A stretch of 7,553 nt of DNA from Chloroflexota bacterium (GTDB lineage: Bacteria > Chloroflexota > Limnocylindria > Limnocylindrales > CSP1-4): NCBI GenBank assembly GCA_021789355.1, contig JAJYJR010000273.1, positions 1-7,553 of the forward strand, given 5' to 3'. Under the pieces are notes generated by a model. It did not search any database. It was not told the DNA's origin and was given only the letters and a program-made list of their open reading frames with translations. Below, piece after piece: positions 1 through 4,754 of this stretch; within the stretch, counting starts at the first letter, position 1; each line of letters opens with the position of its first letter. A program made the position numbers and the translations under genes.

Positions 1-425
1 GCGAGCGACTCGCGTGGCGTGAGCGGGCGCCGTCCCACGACGGCCCTCCCGACGAGGAACAGGGCCACGAAGACGACGTAGACGAGCGCGACCGCCGGCC
101 GGAAGAAGTAGTCATTGTCGGCGGTGAGGAACTTCCCGATCTCGTCGATGAAGGTCCCGAACCCGAGCCCGGCGACGATGGCCGCGGTGCGCTGGACGGA
201 GCGGTCGAGGAAGAGCAGCAGCATGCCCAGCGCGACGAGCATCAACAGGCCGCCCCACAGCATGTGCGCGACGTGAAGACCACCACCGCCGATCCGCGGG
301 TACCCCGTCGCGGCAAGAAACGCCCGGATCCCGAGGAAGGAGACCACCGCGGCCACCAGGAACGTCTCGAGGAGCCACGCGGCATCCGCGTTTCGCGTTC
401 GGCGTCGCAGGAGGCTTTGGATCAT
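1..425 (-). CDS. Conserved multi-pass membrane protein of unknown function (3' end outside window)
   Basis: The gene reads leftwards and is still open at the window edge, so 141 residues are visible and the C-terminus is missing. I do not recognise a named family. It has four hydrophobic stretches at about residues 16-38, 52-73, 80-97 and 108-127, so it is an integral membrane protein. Between them lie polar motifs that look conserved: GYPRIGGGGLHVAHMLWGG (residues 41-59, with H51 and H54) and FIDEIGKFLTADNDYFFRP (92-110). Acidic residues and histidines beside membrane segments could bind a metal or carry protons, but that is inference. The ATG at 425 is chosen because a TATGCT -10 box (438-433) ends 8 nt before it; the in-frame ATG at 437 lies inside that box. 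It is divergent from the Rid gene, across 239 bp. A real gene is likely; the function is unknown. Confidence 0.8.
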   Translation of the reverse strand, partial: MIQSLLRRRTRNADAAWLLETFLVAAVVSFLGIRAFLAATGYPRIGGGGLHVAHMLWGGLLMLVALGMLLLFLDRSVQRTAAIVAGLGFGTFIDEIGKFLTADNDYFFRPAVALVYVVFVALFLVGRAVVGRRPLTPRESL

Positions 426-432
426 GGGCCGG

Positions 433-438
433 AGCATA
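433..438 (-). promoter_or_regulatory. -10 box (TATGCT) of a leaderless promoter for the membrane protein gene
   Basis: On the minus strand TATGCT ends 8 nt before the ATG at 425, so transcription would begin at or next to the start codon. There is no Shine-Dalgarno sequence before that ATG. No recognisable -35 box is present at the usual distance. The same geometry recurs at the Rid and MbfA-like genes. Confidence 0.5.
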
Positions 439-651
439 CGTGGCGGGTGAAGCGTGCCGCACGTGCCGGTGGGGAGCCGGTCCCGCCCTGCCGGGGCGTG
501 GCCGCCGCGGACGGGACGCTTCCCGTGGACACCCTGCTCGCGGACCGGCAGCTGTGGGAGGAACGGGTCGGGGACGTCTCCGTGCCGTGGTGATCCGGGC
601 GGGGTCGTCGATCGCGGCATCCGCTGCCTCGGCCACCGGGCAGCTCCCGGG

Positions 652-657
652 TACACT
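652..657 (+). promoter_or_regulatory. -10 box (TACACT) of a leaderless promoter for the Rid/DinB pair
   Basis: TACACT ends 8 nt before the GTG at 665, placing the predicted transcription start at or beside the start codon. No Shine-Dalgarno sequence is visible upstream of the GTG, which supports leaderless translation. No clear -35 hexamer is seen. Confidence 0.5.
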
Positions 658-664
658 GCCCCGA

Positions 665-1102
665 GTGGAACGCCGCCGTGTCTCGTCAGGATCGCCGTAT
701 GAGCCCGTCGTCGGGTTCAGTCGGGCGGTCCGAGTGGGGGATCGCGTGCTCGTGAGCGGGACCGCGCCGGTCTGGCCCGACGGCTCCTGCGATCCTGATC
801 CGGCCGTCCAGGCCAGGCGCTGCCTGGAGATCGTCGAGTCGGCGCTGCGGGAGGCCGGGGCGACCATCGCCGACGTGGTCCGGACGCGGACGTACCTGCT
901 CGATCGGGACGACTGGGAGGCGGTCGGCCGGGCGCACGGTCAGGTGTTCGGCACAGCGAGGCCGGCCAGCACGATGGTGGTCGTGGCCGGGCTGCTCGAT
1001 CCGCGCTGGCGGGTCGAGATCGAGGCTGAGGCGGTGGTGCCGGCGGACGCGGTCGTGCCGGTTGACGCGGGACACACGGTCGGCGCCCGGCAGGCCAGTT
1101 GA
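665..1102 (+). CDS. Rid-family (YjgF/YER057c/UK114) protein lacking the catalytic arginine
   Basis: Predicted 145-aa cytosolic protein spanning one Rid/chorismate-mutase-like domain, about the family length plus a short tail. Visible hallmarks are VGDRVLVSGTAPV (24-36), the helix with ARRCLEIVESALREAGA (50-66), DVVRTRTYLLD (70-80), ARPASTMVVVAGLL (98-111) and EIEAEAV (118-124). RidA enzymes hydrolyse reactive enamine/imine intermediates from PLP enzymes using an arginine (R105 in E. coli). Here the aligned position appears to be alanine 101, within a PAST motif. This places it with the Rid subfamilies that lack that arginine and whose function is poorly known, so deaminase activity should not be assumed. 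The GTG start at 665 gives the family-typical N-terminus and fits the -10 box at 652-657; an open frame reaching back to 440 is non-homologous. The stop is 24 nt before the DinB-fold gene, so they are probably one operon. Confidence 0.88.
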   Translation: MERRRVSSGSPYEPVVGFSRAVRVGDRVLVSGTAPVWPDGSCDPDPAVQARRCLEIVESALREAGATIADVVRTRTYLLDRDDWEAVGRAHGQVFGTARPASTMVVVAGLLDPRWRVEIEAEAVVPADAVVPVDAGHTVGARQAS

Positions 1103-1111
1103 CGGCGACGA

Positions 1112-1120
1112 AGAGGGGAG
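1112..1120 (+). promoter_or_regulatory. Ribosome binding site of the DinB-fold gene
   Basis: AGAGGGGAG is a purine-rich Shine-Dalgarno sequence ending 6 nt before the ATG at 1127. It fixes that start and shows that the internal operon gene uses a leadered signal, unlike the promoter-proximal Rid gene. Confidence 0.7.
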
Positions 1121-1126
1121 CGAACG

Positions 1127-1657
1127 ATGGACGACCTGGTGGAGCACGTGCTGGCGATCCTGTCGACGACCCCGGAGCGCTGGCGCGCCCTGGCCGGCAC
1201 GGTGCAGGGCGACCTGCTGGCGCGGGCCCCGGCGCCGGGCGAATGGTCGGCCCTGGACTGCCTGCGGCACCTGCTGGCGACCGAGCGCGTGGCGTTCCCG
1301 GTCCGGGTGCAGGCGTTCCTCGACGGGCACGACCTGGCGGCCTACGATCCCGATGCGGCCGGTGCCACGTCCGGCCCCGTCGATCCGGGCGAGCTGGTCG
1401 CGGAGTTCGAGGATGTGCGGGCGCGGAGCCTGCAGCTCCTCACGGGGCTCGAGACGGCGGATCTTCGCCGGACCGCGCGCCACGCGGAGCTGGGCCCGGT
1501 GACGCTCGAGCAGATGCTCAACGAGTGGGCCGGCCACGACCTGATGCACACGGTGCAGGCGGAGCGGGCCCTGATGCAGCCGTTCATCGCGGGGAGCGGC
1601 CCGTGGCGTGGTTACTTCTCGGACCACGAGGTGAAGGGCCGCGCGGCCGGAGCGTAG
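1127..1657 (+). CDS. DinB-fold metal-binding protein (DinB/YfiT-like four-helix bundle)
   Basis: Predicted 176-aa cytosolic protein, the usual length for DinB/YfiT-like proteins. It shows the family pattern: an N-terminal helix, APAPGEWSALDCLRHLLATE (34-53) with the conserved W40 and first metal histidine H48, and a late helix NEWAGHDLMHTVQAE (132-146) supplying H137 and H141. These three histidines form the metal triad of the superfamily, which includes thiol-dependent S-transferases such as mycothiol- or bacillithiol-using enzymes and the maleylpyruvate isomerase group. The substrate cannot be read from the sequence; a thiol transferase or detoxification role is inference from the fold. It follows the Rid gene by 24 nt with a good Shine-Dalgarno sequence, so co-transcription is likely. 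A GC-rich hairpin overlaps its stop codon. Confidence 0.87.
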   Translation: MDDLVEHVLAILSTTPERWRALAGTVQGDLLARAPAPGEWSALDCLRHLLATERVAFPVRVQAFLDGHDLAAYDPDAAGATSGPVDPGELVAEFEDVRARSLQLLTGLETADLRRTARHAELGPVTLEQMLNEWAGHDLMHTVQAERALMQPFIAGSGPWRGYFSDHEVKGRAAGA

Positions 1658-1664
1658 CCGGCCG
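1644..1664 (+). terminator. GC-rich hairpin overlapping the DinB-fold stop codon, possible terminator
   Basis: CGGCCGG (1644-1650) pairs perfectly with CCGGCCG (1658-1664) around a 7-nt loop that contains the TAG stop. No T-run follows, so this is not a canonical intrinsic terminator. Its place between the Rid/DinB pair and the next promoter makes termination or 3'-end protection plausible. Confidence 0.3.
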
Positions 1665-1712
1665 GTCGCCATTGCCGCGCAACTCGCGGTGCTGGTTGGC
1701 GGGCGCCCGTCC

Positions 1713-1718
1713 TACACT
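1713..1718 (+). promoter_or_regulatory. -10 box (TACACT) of a leaderless promoter for the MbfA-like gene
   Basis: TACACT ends 7 nt before the ATG at 1725, so the transcript probably starts at the start codon. The hexamer is identical to the one before the Rid gene. No Shine-Dalgarno sequence precedes the ATG and no clear -35 box is seen. I see no obvious iron-regulator operator overlapping it. Confidence 0.55.
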
Positions 1719-1724
1719 TGCCGT

Positions 1725-2858
1725 ATGCCCACAGCAGCCGCGCCAGACGACATCAAGCGCTACCGGGAGAACCTGCAGGGCGAGATAGACGGCACCGCCA
1801 CCTACCTCGCCATGGCCGATGGTGAGAAGGACCCGCCGCTGAAGGAGCTGTACCGCCGGCTCGCCGAGACCGAACGCCGGCACGGTGCGGTCTGGGAGCA
1901 GCGGCTGCAGGATGCGGGCGTCGATACGAGCCGCATGGGACCGTCCTGGCGGGCCCGGGTACTCGGCTTGATCGCGCGCCGGCTCGGGGCCGGGGTCATC
2001 GCGCCGACCGTCGCCGAGCAGGAGGGGCGCTCCCAGGGCATGTACGACACGCAGCCCGAGGCGGCTGGGACCAGCCTGCCGCAGGACGAGCGATCGCACG
2101 CACGGCTCTTCCGGGAGCTGGCCGGCGGCAAGGGGCTGGCAGGCGTGGAGCTGGCGCGGATCGAAGGGCGGCACCGGTCGACCGGTGGCAACGCGCTGCG
2201 CGCCGCCGTGCTGGGGGCGAGCGACGGTGTGCTGTCCAACACGAGCCTGATCATGGGGGTGGCCGGCGCGGCCGTCGGCAACGGTGCCGTGGTGGTCGCG
2301 GGGCTCGCCGGGTTGCTCGCCGGCGCCTTCTCGATGGGGCTCGGCGAGTGGTTGTCGGTGCAGAGCGCGCGCGAGCTCTATTCGCACCAGATCCGGGTCG
2401 AGCGCGAGGAGCTCGAGGCGATCCCCGAGGAAGAGGAGGTCGAGCTCGCCCTGATCTATGAATCCAAGGGCGTCCCGGAGGACCAGGCCCGCCGGATCGC
2501 GAAGCAGATCATCCAGGGCGACCCGCGCGTCGCGCTGGACACGCTGTCGCGCGAGGAGCTGGGGATCGACCCGGAGGAGCTCGGCGGATCGGCCTACGAG
2601 GCCGCGTTCACCTCGTTCCTGCTGTTCGGATCGGGGGCGCTGGTGCCGCTGCTGCCGTTCCTGATCGGCAGCGGTGCGCCGGCGATCGTGGTGTCGCTGG
2701 TCCTGGCAGGTGTGGCGTTGTTCGGGGTGGGGGCCGCGATCACGATCGTGACGGGCCAGGATGCGCTGCGTTCCGGCCTGCGCCAGGTGGGGTTCGGGCT
2801 GGCCGCCGCCGCGGTGACGTTCGGCATCGGCCACCTGGTGGGTGCGGCAGTGCGGTAA
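1725..2858 (+). CDS. mbfA: MbfA-like iron transporter: rubrerythrin-like diiron domain fused to VIT1/CCC1 membrane domain
   Basis: Predicted 377-aa inner-membrane protein with two domains. Residues 8-135 form a ferritin-like four-helix bundle with diiron ligands in order: E20, the E50-x2-H53 pair, an acidic helix with E98 and E100, and the E122-x2-H125 pair. Residues 158-377 form a VIT1/CCC1 transporter with about five membrane segments (158-182, 187-207, 293-315, 318-342, 353-375). Its motifs include GASDGVLSNTSLIMG (164-178) and AFSMGLGEWLSVQSARE (201-217), followed by an acidic cytoplasmic segment with EEEE at 235-238 that probably binds metal. Characterised rhizobial MbfA proteins of this architecture export iron and protect against iron and peroxide stress; the same role is inferred here. 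The ATG at 1725 is preferred over an upstream GTG at 1689 because the family N-terminus starts here and a -10 box lies 7 nt upstream. It has its own promoter, and no partner gene is adjacent. Confidence 0.92.
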   Translation: MPTAAAPDDIKRYRENLQGEIDGTATYLAMADGEKDPPLKELYRRLAETERRHGAVWEQRLQDAGVDTSRMGPSWRARVLGLIARRLGAGVIAPTVAEQEGRSQGMYDTQPEAAGTSLPQDERSHARLFRELAGGKGLAGVELARIEGRHRSTGGNALRAAVLGASDGVLSNTSLIMGVAGAAVGNGAVVVAGLAGLLAGAFSMGLGEWLSVQSARELYSHQIRVEREELEAIPEEEEVELALIYESKGVPEDQARRIAKQIIQGDPRVALDTLSREELGIDPEELGGSAYEAAFTSFLLFGSGALVPLLPFLIGSGAPAIVVSLVLAGVALFGVGAAITIVTGQDALRSGLRQVGFGLAAAAVTFGIGHLVGAAVR

Positions 2859-2949
2859 CGGGGACGATCCGGGTCGCGAGCCGCGCGCGGCAGGCAGGCC
2901 CGCCGCGGTGCCCCCTCGAGGGTCTGTGTTCGACTGGGCGTGGCGGCAA

Positions 2950-2982
2950 GTCGCTATCGCACACCGGGTGTGCGTCAGCGGC
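2950..2982. repeat. Imperfect 33-bp palindrome with perfect 7-bp core arms
   Basis: The 15-base arms at 2950-2964 and 2968-2982 are complementary at 12 of 15 positions around a CGG centre. The inner CGCACAC (2958-2964) and GTGTGCG (2968-2974) pair perfectly. As RNA this is a stable hairpin about 90 nt after the MbfA-like stop; as DNA it could be a dyad operator. No T-run follows, so a canonical terminator is unlikely. Confidence 0.55.
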
Positions 2983-3047
2983 AGGTTCGGCCGCAGGTGT
3001 CGCTATCGCACACGGAGAGGGCACTACGCGCCGCCCGGATGATCGCC

Positions 3048-3063
3048 GGCCGGTCTCCCGGCC
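3048..3063. terminator. Perfect 6-bp GC hairpin with TCTC loop, possible terminator between convergent genes
   Basis: GGCCGG (3048-3053) and CCGGCC (3058-3063) pair perfectly around a four-base loop, midway between the convergent MbfA-like and aminotransferase genes. No T-run is present on either strand. Termination is plausible by position only. Confidence 0.25.
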
Positions 3064-3172
3064 CCGCGCCGAGCTCGCTGATCGGGGCGGGCAGGTTTCC
3101 CGGGCCCAGCGGCGGCCTCCAGGATGCCGTCTGGCCTCGTAAGGCCCTCAGGATGTGCGTCAGCGGAGAACC

Positions 3173-3215
3173 GGGATGCGGCGACTGGGATGCGGCGGGC
3201 TGGAATGCGGCAGCC
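3173..3215. repeat. Short tandem repeat, three 14-15-bp units
   Basis: GGGATGCGGCGACT (3173-3186), GGGATGCGGCGGGCT (3187-3201) and GGAATGCGGCAGCC (3202-3215) are consecutive, increasingly diverged copies of one unit. They begin 7 bases after the last copy of the 13-base TGTGCGTCAGCGG repeat and end 8 bp before the aminotransferase stop. The last two units also supply the arms of the hairpin at 3195-3218. Confidence 0.65.
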
Positions 3216-3218
3216 CGC
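3195..3218 (-). terminator. Hairpin 5 nt beyond the aminotransferase stop, likely terminator
   Basis: GCGGGCTG (3195-3202) and CAGCCCGC (3211-3218) form a perfect 8-bp GC-rich stem with an 8-nt loop. On the minus strand it begins 5 nt after the stop codon of the aminotransferase gene, a typical place for a terminator. No U-tract follows, as is common in GC-rich genomes. Confidence 0.45.
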
Positions 3219-3223
3219 GCGCC

Positions 3224-4516
3224 CTATGCCTCCGCGAGCGCGCGCCCGAAGATGCCCAGCGCCTCGCCGATCTCCGCGCTCGTCACGTTGAGCGGCGGGA
3301 TCCAGCGGATCACGTTGTGGTCCGTGCCGCAGTTGAGCAGCAGCAACCCGAGGTCCGCCGCCTTCGCGAGGACGCGGCTCGTTCGGGCCTCGTCGGGCGC
3401 CTTCGACATGGGGTCTGAGACGAACTCGACCCCGATCATCAGCCCATACCCGCGCACGTCGCCGATGCGCTCGTCCCTGGCCCACAGCCGCTGGAGGCCG
3501 GCCCGCAGTTCGGCGCCCCTCGCCGCCGCGTTGGCCACCAGCCCCTCCTCGCGGATCGTCTTCAGGACCGCGAGCCCTGCCGCGCACGACACCGGGTTGC
3601 CCCCGAACGTCGTCCCGTGCGCGCCCACGCCCCAGCGCTCCTGGAGCTCGCGCCTCGTGACGAGGGCCGAAAGCGGGAGCCCGTTGGCGATCGCCTTGGC
3701 GAGGCAGACCGCGTCGGGCACCACTCCGCCGTGCTCGAAGCCCCACATCTTGCCGGTGCGCCCGTAGCCGCACTGGATCTCGTCGGCCACCCAGAGGATG
3801 CCGTACTCGTCGCAGATCTGGCGCACACCCTGCAGGAAGCTGGCGGGCGCGGGGCGGTACCCGCCCTCGCCCTGCTCGGCCTCGAGCACGAGCGCCGCCA
3901 CCGACCGACCCGGGATCTCGCTGGTCAGCAGGTCCCGCAGCGCGGCCAGCGCCCGGCGGCTCGCCTCCTCCTCCCCGCCCATCCGGTACGCGTCCGGGAA
4001 CGGCGCATGGTAGACGGAGGGCAGGAGCGGCTCGTACCCCGATCGGTAGTTCAGGTTCGTGCTGGTGAGGGCGACCGAGCCCATGGTCCGCCCGTGGAAG
4101 CCGCCCCGGAACGCCACGACGCCCGGCCGGCCGGTCACGCGCCGGGCGAGCTTGACGGCGCCCTCGATCACTTCCGTGCCTGCGTTCGAAAAGAACACGG
4201 TGTCGAGCGGGTCGGGGAGGGCGGCCGCGATCTCGGCCGCCAGGCGGGCGGTCGGCTCGGCGAACCCTGCGCCGTTGATGTGGACCAGCGTGTCGACCTG
4301 GCGGTGGATCGCCTCGGTCACGGCCGGGTGCCCGTGGCCCAGGACGCTGGTCGCGATGCCGCAGACGAAGTCGAGGTAGGTGCGCCCGTCGACGCCGTAG
4401 AGCCGGTGTCCCTCGCCCCGCGCGATCGCCCGTTCCGCCTTGAGACCCAGGACCGGCGACATGTGCTCCTGCGCGAGGGTCACGAACTCGGGCGTGGAGG
4501 TGGGAGTGTCGAGCAT
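3224..4516 (-). CDS. gabT: Class-III PLP-dependent aminotransferase, 4-aminobutyrate transaminase-like
   Basis: Predicted 430-aa cytosolic fold-type I enzyme, full length for the family. It moves an amino group from an omega-amino acid to a 2-oxo acid. Landmarks in order: LDFVCGIATSVLGHGHP (48-64), NAGTE (111-115, cofactor phosphate), GGFHGRTMG (138-146, ring stacking), EAEQGEGGY (212-220), WVADEIQCGYGRTG (242-255, with D245 contacting the pyridine nitrogen), AKAIANGLPLSA (273-284, with the Schiff-base lysine K274), HGTTFGGNP (300-308) and NVIRWIPPL (401-409). The E. coli GABA transaminase residues I50, E211, K268 and R398 appear to correspond to I54, E217, K274 and R404. That favours GABA or a similar omega-amino acid over acetylornithine, but substrate remains inferred. 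The ATG at 4516 follows a GAGG-type ribosome site and gives the normal family N-terminus; 46 further in-frame upstream residues look non-coding. It is divergent from the acyl-CoA dehydrogenase. Confidence 0.9.
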   Translation of the reverse strand: MLDTPTSTPEFVTLAQEHMSPVLGLKAERAIARGEGHRLYGVDGRTYLDFVCGIATSVLGHGHPAVTEAIHRQVDTLVHINGAGFAEPTARLAAEIAAALPDPLDTVFFSNAGTEVIEGAVKLARRVTGRPGVVAFRGGFHGRTMGSVALTSTNLNYRSGYEPLLPSVYHAPFPDAYRMGGEEEASRRALAALRDLLTSEIPGRSVAALVLEAEQGEGGYRPAPASFLQGVRQICDEYGILWVADEIQCGYGRTGKMWGFEHGGVVPDAVCLAKAIANGLPLSALVTRRELQERWGVGAHGTTFGGNPVSCAAGLAVLKTIREEGLVANAAARGAELRAGLQRLWARDERIGDVRGYGLMIGVEFVSDPMSKAPDEARTSRVLAKAADLGLLLLNCGTDHNVIRWIPPLNVTSAEIGEALGIFGRALAEA

Positions 4517-4578
4517 GGCTGGCCTCAGGCGCGGGCCGTCCGCCACGGCGGCGAGCAGGCAGGGACGGTTGGGGAACG

Positions 4579-4584
4579 AGTATA
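4579..4584 (-). promoter_or_regulatory. -10 box (TATACT) for the aminotransferase gene
   Basis: On the minus strand TATACT lies about 63 nt before the ATG at 4516, predicting a leader of roughly 55 nt. It is a near-consensus -10 box in otherwise GC-rich DNA. No good -35 hexamer is seen 16-18 nt upstream, so an activator or an alternative sigma factor may be needed. Confidence 0.5.
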
Positions 4585-4672
4585 CCGGCGCGGACGGCCG
4601 GCACCGGGCCGGCGATGCCGGTACGTGCGCCGCGGCTCCGCCATCGGGCGGCATGCGGCACCCTCGCGCTCA

Positions 4673-4678
4673 TACAAT
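4673..4678 (+). promoter_or_regulatory. -10 box (TACAAT) for the acyl-CoA dehydrogenase gene
   Basis: TACAAT is the best plus-strand -10 match in the divergent gap. It predicts transcription start near 4685 and a leader of about 70 nt. The box lies some 90 bp from the opposing TATACT, so the two promoters are back to back and could share a regulator. No clear -35 box is visible. Confidence 0.5.
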
Positions 4679-4738
4679 ATGGAGGCTGCCCGCGCGTCTC
4701 CCCGGCCTCGTCCCAACGCAACGCCCGAGACAGCACGC

Positions 4739-4745
4739 GAAAGGA
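4739..4745 (+). promoter_or_regulatory. Ribosome binding site deciding the GTG start of the acyl-CoA dehydrogenase
   Basis: GAAAGGA ends 9 nt before GTG 4755 and is the only good Shine-Dalgarno match near the family-consistent N-terminus. Confidence 0.65.
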
Positions 4746-4754
4746 TCGCCGCCC

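Larger units (their letters stand above)
2950..3167. repeat. 15-bp motif in four copies of alternating orientation
   Basis: GTCGCTATCGCACAC occurs exactly at 2950-2964 and 2999-3013. Its reverse complement resembles two further copies: GTGTGCGTCAGCGGC at 2968-2982 and ATGTGCGTCAGCGGA at 3153-3167. The latter two share 13 identical bases. Orientation alternates minus, plus, minus, plus. It could be a set of protein-binding sites or a decayed REP-like element; nothing in the window identifies a partner. Confidence 0.5.
2859..3223. other. Gene-free 365-bp region with hairpins and iterated motifs
   Basis: This gap separates the 3' ends of two convergent genes, the MbfA-like gene and the aminotransferase. 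I see no convincing coding region: frames that stay open lack a plausible start or family-like sequence. It contains several palindromes (GCCGCGCGCGGC at 2880-2891 and CCCTCGAGGG at 2913-2922), strong hairpins at 2958-2974, 3048-3063, 3133-3146 and 3195-3218, a 15-bp motif in four copies, and a 14-15-bp unit repeated three times. The hairpins may end transcription from both sides; the repeats are not explained by that alone. Confidence 0.7.

Noticed and set aside
440..664. N-terminal extension of the Rid protein
   Set aside because: The extra 75 residues do not resemble Rid proteins, and a -10 box at 652-657 lies inside them, so translation should begin at 665.
112..867. A 251-residue minus-strand frame over the left part of the window
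   Set aside because: It overlaps the membrane protein gene in another frame and the Rid gene on the opposite strand, and has no family-like sequence.
2950..3215. CRISPR array
   Set aside because: The repeats are too short, unevenly spaced and of alternating orientation, and no cas gene is present.
4517..4654. 46-residue N-terminal extension of the aminotransferase
   Set aside because: It contains the TATACT promoter box and Pro/Ala/Arg-rich sequence unlike the family; ATG 4516 has a ribosome site and the normal family start.
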